From positions 145,280 to 209,279 of the forward strand of contig JAEWOH010000018.1 of the NCBI GenBank assembly GCA_023460955.1: a DNA stretch of 64,000 nucleotides, read 5' to 3'. This DNA comes from Bacillota bacterium. Lineage in GTDB: Bacteria; Bacillota; Clostridia; Acetivibrionales; DSM-1351. The notes under the pieces were generated by a model. That model was not told where the DNA came from, made no database searches, and saw only the letters and a list, made by a program, of their open reading frames with translations. Positions 50,751-59,629 of the stretch are shown in pieces (the first letter of the stretch is position 1; the number at the start of each line of letters is the position of its first letter). Made by a program: the position numbers and the translations under genes.

Positions 50751-52112
50751 ATGAATAAATTGCTTTTTGGGGATAAAACCTTTTATTTAAAACTAATAAC
50801 GCTGGCTATTCCGGTAATTATTCAGAATTTAATTACAAACTCATTAAGTATGGTAGATAGTGTCCTTGTAGGCAGATTGGGCAATGAGCCTGTTGCCGCT
50901 GTCGGTATTGCTAATCAATATGGCTTGCTGGTTTTTCTTATGTATGCTGCAATACATAGCGGGGCCTCTATTTTTATAGCGCAGTTCTGGGGCAAAAAGG
51001 ACTATGAGAACATTGGAAAAGTTGTGAACATTGGAACTGCTTTAGCCATTGGTGTTTCTCTGCTGTTTTCTCTTGTTGGAATCATTTTTCCTACTAAGAT
51101 TGTCGGTATATTCAATACTAATGACTTGGTAATTCAGCTAGGTGCTGACTTTTTGAGAATTTTCAGTTTTAGTTTTGTGTTTGCATCTGTAAGCTTCGGG
51201 ATAAGTGTATACCTCAGATGCATAGGCAAATCTGGTCTTCCTATGATTATCAGTGGAGTAGCTCTAGGTATAAATACCATATTAAATTTTGTTTTAATCT
51301 TCGGAATGTTTGGCCTACCTGCATTAGGTGTGAAAGGGTCAGCAACGGCTACACTTATTTCCAGAATTATTGAAATGGGCATATTTATAGTTATTAGCAC
51401 AAAGCACTTTGATATTTTAAGAATCAGAATAAGTGTGTTAAGAAAGGTTACGTCAGACCTTTTCAAGCGTGTTGTTCAAACCATGATCCCCGTTATACTG
51501 AACGAACTATGTTGGGGTCTGGGCTTTGCAGTTTATTCGGTAGCCTACGGGAGGATAAGTACAGAAGCTTTTGCTGCTGTACAGATAACTAATAATTTTA
51601 CAAATCTTTTTCTTGTAGCAGGTTTCGGTTTAGCCAGCGCATCAGCAGTTATGGTAGGACATGTAATAGGGGCAGGTGAAGAACATAAGGCCAGAGAGTA
51701 TGCCTGGAAGTTTATAATGTTATGTATTGTTGGCGGAATATTCCTTGGAATTGCATTATATTTAACCGCTCCTGTTGTAGAAAAACTGTTCGACGTAACT
51801 CCGGATGTATTAGAAACAGCTATTATAATACTAAATATTAATGCGTTCATAATTCCTATTCGATTGACTAATATTGTTTCAGTTGTGGGGATATTAAGAG
51901 GGGGCGGAGACGCAGGCTTTGCCTTCAAGGCTGAGGGCTTGACTATGTGGCTTATCGGTGTCCCAATGGCATTTGCCGGAGCATTTATTTTAAAGCTCGA
52001 TGTTCAATGGGTGGTACTTATGGTCATGGCAGAAGAATTGGCTAAGGTAATACTGGCAGTAGTAAGGCTTAAATCAGACAAATGGATAAAAAATGTAGTA
52101 TTAGAGGTATAA
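50751..52112 (+). CDS. MATE-family efflux transporter
   Basis: A 453-residue antiporter with twelve predicted helices in two related halves. TLAIPVIIQNLITNSLSMVDSVLVGRLG at the N-terminus and IAQFWGKKDYENIGKV belong to the first MATE domain; QTMIPVILNELCWGLGFAVYSVAYGRIS and VMVGHVIGAGEEHKAREYAWKF to the second. MATE pumps export drugs or metabolites using sodium or protons. No regulator is adjacent. The weak ribosome site (GGGGGA) precedes the ATG. Confidence 0.93.
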   Translation: MNKLLFGDKTFYLKLITLAIPVIIQNLITNSLSMVDSVLVGRLGNEPVAAVGIANQYGLLVFLMYAAIHSGASIFIAQFWGKKDYENIGKVVNIGTALAIGVSLLFSLVGIIFPTKIVGIFNTNDLVIQLGADFLRIFSFSFVFASVSFGISVYLRCIGKSGLPMIISGVALGINTILNFVLIFGMFGLPALGVKGSATATLISRIIEMGIFIVISTKHFDILRIRISVLRKVTSDLFKRVVQTMIPVILNELCWGLGFAVYSVAYGRISTEAFAAVQITNNFTNLFLVAGFGLASASAVMVGHVIGAGEEHKAREYAWKFIMLCIVGGIFLGIALYLTAPVVEKLFDVTPDVLETAIIILNINAFIIPIRLTNIVSVVGILRGGGDAGFAFKAEGLTMWLIGVPMAFAGAFILKLDVQWVVLMVMAEELAKVILAVVRLKSDKWIKNVVLEV

Positions 52113-52239
52113 TTATTATGTAAGATAGTTGTTTTTTTATAAGAAAACTGATAGTTTTTTGTAAGAAAGCTGATAATATATTTCAGATTATGAAGATATC
52201 AGATAGATTAATTTAAATACGCAATACAGGAGTAAAAAC

Positions 52240-52944
52240 ATGATTGTAAAAAAGGCAGAACATACTATAACGGCTGTTAAGCCAAATCAGTATCCCGATA
52301 CAGGCTATCCGGAAATCGCTTTTGTAGGTAGATCCAATGTTGGAAAGTCATCAATAATAAATTCACTTGTAAATAGGAAGAGTCTGGCAAGAGTGGGTTC
52401 AACACCGGGCAAAACCAGGCAGATAAATTTCTACAATGTAAACGATAGCCTCTATCTGGTTGACTTGCCAGGCTACGGCTTTGCAAATGTATCGAAGGAC
52501 ATGAAGTCCTCCTGGGAAAATATTATCGAAACTTATCTGTATTCCAGGAAAGACAAGAATTTAAAGCTTATTGTGCTCCTTGTGGATATAAGACATTCTC
52601 CCAGCAAGGATGACATTACAATGCATCAGTGGCTCAGGGGTTTTGGATTAAACACATTAATAGTAGCTACAAAGGCAGATAAGATAACAAGATCTCAGAT
52701 AAACGTCAGAATAAACGATATAAAGAAAGTACTTCAGCTGAATAATACAGATAAAGTAATTCCATTTTCCTCTGAGAAACATATTGGGATAGAAAGTGTT
52801 TGGGGTGAAGTTGATGGAATGCTGTCCAGAATCACAGCAGTGAAAGAGTTGACAGAAGTTAACGAATTGACAGCAGGTGACTCAAACATGGAATTGGAAA
52901 CCGGTTCAGTTAACAGCAAACCTGAGACCGGGGACAGTATTTAG
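52240..52944 (+). CDS. engB: Ribosome-biogenesis GTP-binding protein EngB/YsxC
   Basis: A 234-residue TRAFAC GTPase needed for large-subunit assembly. G1 GRSNVGKSS (30-38), the switch-I G2 region around GSTPGKTRQINFY, G3 DLPGYG, G4 TKAD and the G5-like FSSEKHIGIESV are all present. The core ends near residue 200; the last ~35 residues (KELTEVNELTAGDSN...) are an acidic, low-complexity extension with repeated LT/VNE-type units, longer than usual. The usual neighbour lon is absent; a DUF445 gene follows 15 bp downstream. Confidence 0.94.
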   Translation: MIVKKAEHTITAVKPNQYPDTGYPEIAFVGRSNVGKSSIINSLVNRKSLARVGSTPGKTRQINFYNVNDSLYLVDLPGYGFANVSKDMKSSWENIIETYLYSRKDKNLKLIVLLVDIRHSPSKDDITMHQWLRGFGLNTLIVATKADKITRSQINVRINDIKKVLQLNNTDKVIPFSSEKHIGIESVWGEVDGMLSRITAVKELTEVNELTAGDSNMELETGSVNSKPETGDSI

Positions 52945-52959
52945 TTTTTGGAGTGCTAT

Positions 52960-54213
52960 ATGGAGAAATATAACTATAAAACTGAAGAAATCAAGCTTAG
53001 AAAAAAGCTAACGAGAATGAAAATTATCGCTACGTCGCTTCTGGCCTTTATGACAGTGACCTTTATAGTAATGAAAAAATTTGAAGACAGAGGCTTGGTG
53101 TTTTCATCAATTACTGCGTTTGCAGAAGCATCAATGGTGGGTGCGCTGGCTGATTGGTTTGCTGTAGTGGCATTATTTAAGCATCCGTTGGGTTTGAGGA
53201 TTATACCGCATACTGCAATAATCCAGAATAATAAACAGAGAATAGCCAAAGCACTATCTAATTTTGTTGTGTCAAACTTTTTTACACCTGAGCTGATCAG
53301 AGCCAAGCTTGAGAATGCCGGTGTGGCTTTGAAAATATCGGAGTATCTCAGTAGTAATAAGGGAAAGCTGGCAGAAGGAATTACAGGAAAACTGCCTTTT
53401 CTGATAAACTCTGTTGTAGATGATGCTAAACTGGAAACAAGTCTGAGAAATCTGGTGTATAAAAAGGTTGAAGAGATAAAATTATATCCTGCCCTTTCTG
53501 GTGTCTTAGTGCCTGTTACAGAGGGAGGTTACCACAAACCTCTGGTGAGGGCTTTACTAAACGTTACATACAGCTATATAGGAGATAACAGGGAAAAAAC
53601 ACTGGGCATTCTAGCAGCAATTAACAAGACTCTTGCGTTGCCTTTTATTGGAGATTTGCTATATAAAAAAATTCTTGATTTCTTGTTAACACAAATTGAG
53701 GCACTAGACATGGATGAGGATGCTGAAATAAACCGGCTTATCTTATCTGCACTTCCAAAACTTTTAGAGGATATGAACACAAATGAAGAACTGATCCATA
53801 AGGGAGAGCAGCTTAAAGAGCAGCTGGTAACTTCTCCAGCCTTTAATGAGCTCCTTGGAAAAATTTTGGAGGCAATTCTTGATTTGAAAAATTCTTTCCT
53901 CAATAATAATGAAGAGCTTAACGAAAAAGTCCTGACAATTTTAGGAATGATTGAGAACAGTATTAATGATAACCAGAAGCTCAGAAGTAATATTGATGCC
54001 GCTGCGGTTGATATGGTCGGAGGTATGGTAGCACTCTATGGGGATAAGGTTGGCTCATTGATATATGATACAATGGATGCCTGGGAGACCAGAGATATGG
54101 TAGATAAACTTGAAGTACAGGTGGGAGCCGATCTTCAGTATATCCGGATAAACGGAACTGTAATCGGTGGTCTGGCTGGACTAGCAATTCATCTTCTGAC
54201 GCAGCTGATATAA
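52960..54213 (+). CDS. DUF445 family membrane protein (YheB/YjiN-like)
   Basis: Start chosen at ATG 52960, with TTGGAG six bases upstream; the frame from 52948 precedes that site. The 417-residue protein has an N-terminal helix (about 18-35), then the DUF445 hallmark GALADWFAVVALFKHPLGLRIIPHTAIIQNNKQRIAKALSNFV, a long helical region (about 90-380) and a C-terminal helix (VIGGLAGLAIHLLTQL). Family function is unknown; membership is clear. Probably co-transcribed with engB and the CDF transporter gene. Confidence 0.9.
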   Translation: MEKYNYKTEEIKLRKKLTRMKIIATSLLAFMTVTFIVMKKFEDRGLVFSSITAFAEASMVGALADWFAVVALFKHPLGLRIIPHTAIIQNNKQRIAKALSNFVVSNFFTPELIRAKLENAGVALKISEYLSSNKGKLAEGITGKLPFLINSVVDDAKLETSLRNLVYKKVEEIKLYPALSGVLVPVTEGGYHKPLVRALLNVTYSYIGDNREKTLGILAAINKTLALPFIGDLLYKKILDFLLTQIEALDMDEDAEINRLILSALPKLLEDMNTNEELIHKGEQLKEQLVTSPAFNELLGKILEAILDLKNSFLNNNEELNEKVLTILGMIENSINDNQKLRSNIDAAAVDMVGGMVALYGDKVGSLIYDTMDAWETRDMVDKLEVQVGADLQYIRINGTVIGGLAGLAIHLLTQLI

Positions 54214-54248
54214 AGATATAGGATAAGTGTTTGTTAAAGGGAGGCAGA

Positions 54249-55106
54249 ATGGACAGATTTAAGACAACTAAAAAAGTCGCAGTTCTTGGCATTTGTGCTA
54301 ACATATTTCTTTTGGCTATAAAGCTCACAGCCGGTTTCTTAAGCAGAAGTCAGGCTATGATTGCCGATGGTTTCAACAGCGCAGGTGATGTATTCGCCTC
54401 GGTTATGACATTAGTAGGCAATAGTATTGCCAGCAGGCCTGAGGACAAGGACCATCCTTATGGACATGGTAAGGCCGAATATATCTTCTCAATGATTATA
54501 AGTTTATCCTTGATGCTAGTTTCCTTTACCATTTTTAGAAGTGCGCTAGCGTCAATTATTAATAAAGCTGCCTTTGAAACCTCCTGGTTTCTTATTACCG
54601 TTGCAATTGTAACAATTGTAGTAAAATTGACACTATTTATATATACAAACCGTATAGGTAAGTCCCTGGAGAATTTGTTGGTGCTGGCAAATTCAGAGGA
54701 CCACAGAAACGATGTTTTCGTAACTACAGGAACTTTGATTGGTATAATAATGGGTTATTTGGGCTTTGCCTGGGTGGATGGCGCCGTTGGTATCGCTATT
54801 TCCATCTGGATTTTTTATACCGGTGTTAAAATTTTTATAAGCTCCTTTAAGGTATTAATGGACACCGATATTGATCCTGTTTTTAAGGAGAATACTTATA
54901 ATCTGGTAAGCAGCATAAATGGTGTGGATCATATAGACAGTATAAATGCAAAGCCGGTCGGAGCGGGATACATTCTTCTCATAAAGGTATCAGTAGACGG
55001 AGAAATGTCAGTTAATGAAAGCCACAAAATTGCTTCGGAAATAAAGGTAAGAGTTAAGGATATAAAAGATGTTAAAGATGCGGTGGTTCATATTAATCCC
55101 TGCTGA
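54249..55106 (+). CDS. Cation diffusion facilitator (CDF) transporter
   Basis: Start chosen at ATG 54249 (GGGAGG upstream; the frame from 54231 reads through that site). A 285-residue CDF antiporter with six helices and a C-terminal cytoplasmic domain. Helix 2 has MIADGFNSAGDVFASVM (HxxxD variant with N in place of H), the loop DKDHPYGHGKAEYIFS is conserved, and helix 5 has EDHRNDVFVTTG with the H and D ligands. The ADGFNSAGD variant with HRND suggests Mn/Fe-type specificity rather than zinc, on family knowledge. It follows the DUF445 gene by 35 bp. Confidence 0.92.
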   Translation: MDRFKTTKKVAVLGICANIFLLAIKLTAGFLSRSQAMIADGFNSAGDVFASVMTLVGNSIASRPEDKDHPYGHGKAEYIFSMIISLSLMLVSFTIFRSALASIINKAAFETSWFLITVAIVTIVVKLTLFIYTNRIGKSLENLLVLANSEDHRNDVFVTTGTLIGIIMGYLGFAWVDGAVGIAISIWIFYTGVKIFISSFKVLMDTDIDPVFKENTYNLVSSINGVDHIDSINAKPVGAGYILLIKVSVDGEMSVNESHKIASEIKVRVKDIKDVKDAVVHINPC

Positions 55107-55107
55107 T

Positions 55108-55242
55108 ATGAAATTCAGTGTGATTGATAGGTGTACCAATTGTAATTATCATATACATGAAGTTAAACTGGCTACTGTATCAGAACTGACGGATTATGGT
55201 TTCTCCAAATTGTTTCAGGACTTGATTACTGAAGGCTCCTAA
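55108..55242 (+). CDS. Possible 44-residue ORF with CTNC motif (uncertain)
   Basis: An ATG one base after the CDF stop opens a 44-residue frame (MKFSVIDRCTNCNYHIHEV...) with a CxxC pair and two histidines that could bind metal. No convincing ribosome site is present, but coupling to the CDF stop is possible. It may equally be a fragment of a decayed gene, as the region up to 55560 holds a remnant. No family recognised. Confidence 0.25.
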   Translation: MKFSVIDRCTNCNYHIHEVKLATVSELTDYGFSKLFQDLITEGS

Positions 55243-55302
55243 CTTAAGAAATTATCTGGGGCTAAAAATCAGCCATAGGCTTATAGTAAACGATAAGTTA
55301 CT

Positions 55303-55560
55303 TCAGCATATCGGTACACAGATTTCGCAGTAATGCATATTGACCAACCGTACTACATATCTTTCCAGAATAGGTCTTGTGTCATCAAATACATGCCCTT
55401 GTCTTGATAGCTCTGGGAAAATCTCAAGCCACGCATTCTGAATTGCCTCTGCCGTATGCTTGATTTTGAAGACGGCATATTTTCCTCCGACTATATTACC
55501 CTCTTTTAGAGGAGCTTCAATAATGGAAGGCTCGTTTGAAATAACAATAATTGAAAGCAA
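55303..55560 (-). pseudogene. Remnant of an AraC/GyrI-like effector-binding domain protein
   Basis: The 85-codon frame matches only the C-terminal part of a GyrI-like (AraC effector-binding) domain: EGNIVGGKYAVFKIKHTAEAIQNAWLEIFPEL and then RPILERYVVRLVNMHYCEICVPI, the usual end of such domains. The N-terminal half of the domain and any helix-turn-helix are missing upstream (beyond 55560), and no ribosome site is seen. It is a truncated leftover. An intact protein of the same architecture lies at 56547. Confidence 0.7.
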
Positions 55561-55724
55561 AGCTTTTTTTAAAATAAGGGTAAAATTATTTTGTTTAAGC
55601 CTTCACTTATGTGGTACATATATCATCAGTGAATTCTACTTCCTGACGAAGGATGCTGAAAATGTGGTATTCACCGCTAAACTAAATAATTTTAATTATA
55701 ATAAATAATGGAGGATTTTGGACT

Positions 55725-56270
55725 ATGAAGAAATTTGTTTGTTCTGTTTGTGGATATGTACATACTGGAGATGCAGCACCTGATAACTGCCCGCAGTGTA
55801 AGGCGGCAAGAGAAAAATTTATCGAGCAGACTGAGACATCAGCTGTATGGGCTGACGAACATAGAATAGGTGTTGCTGCAGGCGTTGACGCTGAGATTCT
55901 TGAAGGCTTGAGAGCTAACTTTATGGGCGAATGTACTGAGGTAGGTATGTATCTTGCGATGGCAAGACAGGCTGAACGTGAAGGCTATCCTGAAATAGGC
56001 GCTTTCTATAAGCTGGCTGCTTGGGAAGAGGCTGAGCATGCGGCAAAATTTGCCGAATTACTTGGTGAAGTAGTTCACGCTGATACAAAGAAAAACCTTG
56101 AATTAAGAGCTGAAGCAGAAGCCGGGGCTTGCAAGGGCAAGAAGGATCTCGCAACAAGAGCAAAACAACTGAACCTTGATGCAATACATGATACTGTTCA
56201 TGAAATGTGTAAGGACGAAGCAAGACACGGCGCAGGATTTAAGGGACTTTTGGAGAGATATTTTAAGTAA
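55725..56270 (+). CDS. Reverse rubrerythrin (N-terminal rubredoxin)
   Basis: A 181-residue oxygen/peroxide-defence protein with inverted domain order. The rubredoxin domain is N-terminal (C6, C9, C22 and C25 in FVCSVCGYVHTGDAAPDNCPQC), and the ferritin-like diiron domain follows (LRANFMGECTEVGMYLAMARQAEREGYPEIGAFYKLAAWEEAEHAAKFAELLGE and later DEARHGAGFKGLLERYF). In clostridia such proteins are terminal NADH-linked oxygen and peroxide reductases, strongly induced by air. The ATG start has GGAGG ten bases upstream. An AT-rich stretch before it might hold a PerR site but is not a good match. Confidence 0.94.
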   Translation: MKKFVCSVCGYVHTGDAAPDNCPQCKAAREKFIEQTETSAVWADEHRIGVAAGVDAEILEGLRANFMGECTEVGMYLAMARQAEREGYPEIGAFYKLAAWEEAEHAAKFAELLGEVVHADTKKNLELRAEAEAGACKGKKDLATRAKQLNLDAIHDTVHEMCKDEARHGAGFKGLLERYFK

Positions 56271-56287
56271 ATAGTAATGATGGGTTT

Positions 56288-56324
56288 AACCTCTTGAGAA
56301 CGTAGTGTTTTCAAGAGGTTTTTT
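56288..56324 (+). terminator. Terminator of the reverse rubrerythrin gene
   Basis: AACCTCTTGA pairs with TCAAGAGGTT around about 12 bases, then T residues. Confidence 0.9.
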
Positions 56325-56546
56325 ATGTTCTGAACACGGCAAAATTACTATTAGTGTGTTGATAATAAGCTTAAATTGTTAATGTTATCCAGATAGTGTA
56401 ATATTTAATTGTGTTAGTGTACAGTAGTATGAAACTACGAACTAATGATTATTTACACAATACGAGCAACAATCCGTTAATTTCTCTTTGTAAAATAACG
56501 GGTAAGTGTTAAAAAAATCCTTTATAATTTAGTCAAGAGGTGAAAC

Positions 56547-57380
56547 ATGGATTGGGTCGATAGAATAAATAGCGTGATAGATTATGTAGAAGAGCATATT
56601 AACAGTGAAATCGATGAGAAGGAAATAAGCAAAATTGCAGCCTGTTCTTTCTCTTTGTTTCAAGGTTCATTTACGCAGATTACAGGAATAGCTTTATCAG
56701 AATATGTACGCCGTCGAAAGCTTACATGTGCTGCGCATGAACTGCAAAACACTGACCAAAAAATAATTGATATTGCTCTAAAGTATGGCTATCAATCGGC
56801 GGATGCCTTTAGTGTGGCTTTTAAACGTTTGCATGGTGTGACCCCAATGGATGCAAGAAAGTCCTTCGTAAAGCTCACATTTTATTGTCGTCTTAGCTTT
56901 GCCCTAACAATTAAAGGCGTTGATAAAATGGACTATACCACGATTGAAAGAACGGCGTTTAAGGTTATCGGAGTAAGGCGTACAACACCTTATGGTGGCG
57001 GTACTTGGGCAATCGTAAAAAGTGATGGTAGTAATGAAGCAATAAAAGAATTAAGTGGCCATTTTTACGACTTGGGTTTATGTTTTGGTTTTAAAAGGGA
57101 TGGAAGCAACGATTATATGTGCGGTATAGAGTGGGAAAAAGAAGATATTCAAGGATTAGCCAGCTTCGAGTACCCTGCTGCGACATGGTTAAAGTTTGAA
57201 GCTAAAGGAGGAATATCAAGTCAAGTACTCGGCAATGTTTGGCATCGGATTAATAACGAATTTTTACCCCAAAGCAAGTTTAAATATTCCGGACTTCCTA
57301 CGATAGAAAAGTATGTGGTGTGGGATGAAGCGACAGATGTATGTAGTGTTGAAATTTGGGTACCCGTTGCCAAAAAGTAA
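56547..57380 (+). CDS. AraC-family regulator with GyrI-like effector domain
   Basis: A 277-residue protein: an N-terminal AraC double helix-turn-helix (about 8-105; DEKEISKIAACSFSLFQGSFTQITGIALSEYVRRRKL and IIDIALKYGYQSADAFSVAFKRLHGVTP), then a GyrI-like effector-binding domain (about 125-277) with ERTAFKVIGVRRT, GLASFEYPAATWLKFEA and YSGLPTIEKYVVW..., ending in VEIWVPVAKK. This is the Rob/BmrR-like layout that senses hydrophobic drugs or toxins. No target gene is adjacent on either side. The ATG start has AAGAGG upstream. Confidence 0.92.
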   Translation: MDWVDRINSVIDYVEEHINSEIDEKEISKIAACSFSLFQGSFTQITGIALSEYVRRRKLTCAAHELQNTDQKIIDIALKYGYQSADAFSVAFKRLHGVTPMDARKSFVKLTFYCRLSFALTIKGVDKMDYTTIERTAFKVIGVRRTTPYGGGTWAIVKSDGSNEAIKELSGHFYDLGLCFGFKRDGSNDYMCGIEWEKEDIQGLASFEYPAATWLKFEAKGGISSQVLGNVWHRINNEFLPQSKFKYSGLPTIEKYVVWDEATDVCSVEIWVPVAKK

Positions 57381-57586
57381 ACCGGCTATTACTTATATAA
57401 TCCAAAGTAAAGATAATTAGCATTCTCTATATTTATCGTACAAAGGTTATTGATGAATATAAAGAAGAATATTTGCTTCTGATGGTTATGTACGTAGTGT
57501 GAAGTTAATGGTTTCATCAATAATAGTATTTATTTTTACGTGTACTTTCTTAATGAAAAGAATGATTGTATTGGAGTGATAAGTTT

Positions 57587-58507
57587 ATGATTACTGAATT
57601 AGAACAGCTTGCCATCGAGCATGAAGACCGAATTAAGGTTATTTCAGTTAAGTATTTAGAGGATCTGAAGCGGATAATAAATGAGTTTAGTCAAAATGAG
57701 GAACTTAACAGTTTTCAGGATTGGATTGTAAATAACCTATATAACTATGAAGTCCCTAAAGCTGAATTCGGAATCAAATCCATTATTCTTATGGCTATTC
57801 ACCATCCTTTTTATGCAAAGGTGAATTTTTATTATGATGGCAGGGCTTTTTCTGCCTTAAGTTTGGTGCGGCCTGACTTTATAGTAGCCGAACGATACCT
57901 CAAAGCTTTTACGGATAAGAGAGGCTGGCATATTATACCTGCCGGCAGTCTTCCGCTAAAGAGGCTTGGAGTACATAGTGGATTGGCGAAGTATGGAAGA
58001 AACAACATCTCATATATTGAGGGCCTAGGAAGTAACTTTTCATATGCGGCGTATTTTTCAGATTTGCCAGTAGAGAATGACACATGGGGTGAAGTGACAA
58101 ATGCTGAAATCTGTAGTAATTGCACAGCCTGCTTAAATAGCTGTCCTACAAATGCAATACAAAAGGATAAATTTCTAATTGATAATAAGAGGTGTTTATC
58201 GTTTTTTAATGAGGTCCCAAATGAAATGCCAGATTGGCTTCCGTTAAGCGCGCATCACAGCTTATATGACTGTATTATTTGTCAGAGAGTTTGTCCTATG
58301 AATAAAAATCAGGTTACAAATGTATACGACAATATTTCTTTTACTGAAGAAGAGACAAGCATACTGCTTGAAGGCAAGGCGTTTGAGGAGTTTTCTGAAG
58401 ATATGAAGCGAAGAATATTCTTTCTTGGATTAAATGATTGGTACTCTGCTATACCAAGAAATTTAAAGCTTTTACTTGATAAAAAATATAATGCTGAAGG
58501 TGAATAA
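57587..58507 (+). CDS. QueG-like 4Fe-4S double-cluster protein
   Basis: Start chosen at ATG 57587, with GGAGTGAT upstream; the frame from 57566 reads through that site. The 306-residue protein carries two ferredoxin-type clusters, CSNCTACLNSCPTNAI and CIICQRVCPMNK, and an epoxyqueuosine-reductase-like region before them (LKRLGVHSGLAKYGRNNISYIEGLGSNFSYAAYFSDLPV). It lacks the C-terminal HEAT-like part of true QueG and its length fits a QueG-related clade of unknown substrate. It may be a corrinoid- or cluster-dependent reductase. Confidence 0.85.
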   Translation: MITELEQLAIEHEDRIKVISVKYLEDLKRIINEFSQNEELNSFQDWIVNNLYNYEVPKAEFGIKSIILMAIHHPFYAKVNFYYDGRAFSALSLVRPDFIVAERYLKAFTDKRGWHIIPAGSLPLKRLGVHSGLAKYGRNNISYIEGLGSNFSYAAYFSDLPVENDTWGEVTNAEICSNCTACLNSCPTNAIQKDKFLIDNKRCLSFFNEVPNEMPDWLPLSAHHSLYDCIICQRVCPMNKNQVTNVYDNISFTEEETSILLEGKAFEEFSEDMKRRIFFLGLNDWYSAIPRNLKLLLDKKYNAEGE

Positions 58508-58642
58508 GACGATAGAAGCATAAGAGTAGTGTTGCTGTGTAAAACATTGTTTAAGAGCCTCAAGGAAAATTTCGCACGAGATGCGTGTATGTCGTATAAA
58601 ACAAGGGTTACAAGGCACTATGAAAAATAGGAATCCAAAAAA

Positions 58643-58827
58643 TCATTTGGATTTACGCAAAATCAATATTTGTTCCAGCCTTTTTACGGCACCCTCGTCA
58701 TACATTCTGTAGGCGTAATCTTCACTTCGAGTGCTGGCTATCAACCCCATATGCTCGTAATACTTCAAAGCCCGTGCAGATATATCATATTCAAAGACAT
58801 ATCGCGTATTTTTATAAGTTCACTCAT
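58643..58827 (-). pseudogene. Frameshifted, truncated MerR-family regulator
   Basis: From ATG 58827 (GGAGG upstream) the frame reads MSELIKIRDMS and then stops. In another frame the sequence continues EYDISARALKYYEHMGLI, STRSEDYAYRMYDE and AVKRLEQILILRKSK before a stop. Together these are the start of a MerR helix-turn-helix domain, broken by a frameshift after about 11 codons and cut off after about 60 residues, with no effector domain. Its promoter upstream still looks intact. Confidence 0.75.
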
Positions 58828-58858
58828 ATAAATACCTCCAAAATGATTGATTATAATG

Positions 58859-58889
58859 ATTATAAAGTACGACGCAACGATTGAGTCAA
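58859..58889 (-). promoter_or_regulatory. MerR-type promoter with 19-bp spacer
   Basis: On the minus strand TTGACT (plus 58884-58889) and TATAAT (plus 58859-58864) are separated by 19 bp, the over-long spacer that MerR-family activators act on. It points at the frameshifted merR remnant. Confidence 0.6.
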
Positions 58890-59240
58890 TAGAAAACTGC
58901 AAGTTATGTATAGTTTAGTTCATGCTCCATGCACAATCAAGCCTTAACGATTTGGTAAATGTATTAGATTTGTTAACACACTTTCAGTCTAGTGGAACCG
59001 ATGATTAATTGACTGCAAGGAAAAATCTTGATATTATTATCGCGAAAAGTTGTGAGTTTTAAAGAAATATAGCTGGAGGATAATCAATATGATAAAACGT
59101 AAGCCTGGGCTCCATGCGGTTCTGTAGATAGGCAATTGCGTGTGGGGCATAATTAATGATTGCCGCTTTCATTCTGAACATTGCATAATACGGAATCCGC
59201 ATTCTAATTTAATATTATTAGAATATGGGGCGTAGTTGGA
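58890..59240 (+). other. Intergenic stretch with only a 12-codon frame
   Basis: At 59090 an ATG with GGAGG upstream opens a 12-codon frame (MIKRKPGLHAVL, then TAG). This may be the start of a lost gene. Otherwise I see no gene, RNA or strong hairpin here. Confidence 0.4.
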
Positions 59241-59498
59241 ATGAAATATAAAAATGCTGAAGAAGTGTTGCCTGAATACCTGCTACTTGAGATAAGGAAG
59301 TACATAGGCGGTGGATTAGTATATTTTCCACAACTTAAGGGAAAGAAAAGCTGGGGAAGTTTATCTGGAATAAGAGAACATCTAGAAGAAAGAAATATAA
59401 AAATAAAAAGTGATTATAGCAACGGCTTTACAGTAAATAAATTAAAAAAGAAATATTTTTTATCTCAAAGCAGTCTATACAGGATTATTAAAGATTAA
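59241..59498 (+). CDS. CD3324-like small helix-turn-helix protein
   Basis: An 85-residue protein resembling the CD3324/Mor-like family common in clostridia: MKYKNAEEVLPEYLLLEIRKYIGGGLVYFP, a WGSLSGIREHLEERNIKI middle, and a C-terminal helix-turn-helix (FTVNKLKKKYFLSQSSLYRII). It is probably a small DNA-binding protein. Ribosome site weak (TTGGA). It is followed by a clear terminator. Role unknown. Confidence 0.75.
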   Translation: MKYKNAEEVLPEYLLLEIRKYIGGGLVYFPQLKGKKSWGSLSGIREHLEERNIKIKSDYSNGFTVNKLKKKYFLSQSSLYRIIKD

Positions 59499-59506
59499 GG
59501 ATTAGG

Positions 59507-59543
59507 AAAACTGTGTTTGCCATATGGCAAATGCAGTTTTTTC
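59507..59543 (+). terminator. Terminator after the CD3324-like gene
   Basis: AAAACTG-TTTGCC pairs with GGCAAA-CAGTTTT around ATAT, then T residues. Confidence 0.9.
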
Positions 59544-59629
59544 TCATAAATAGATAAAAAGTATATCGGTAATAAATCAGGTTGTAGATATGATATTATT
59601 GCTATATAACATTATGGAGATGGTGATGT

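Noticed and set aside
52974..53306. Minus-strand 110-residue frame inside the DUF445 gene
   Set aside because: It is a shadow frame with low-complexity residues and no ribosome site. The many similar antisense frames inside other genes were dismissed for the same reason.
55685..55712. PerR box before the reverse rubrerythrin gene
   Set aside because: The AT-rich stretch matches only one half of the TTATAAT-N-ATTATAA consensus, which is expected by chance in this base composition.
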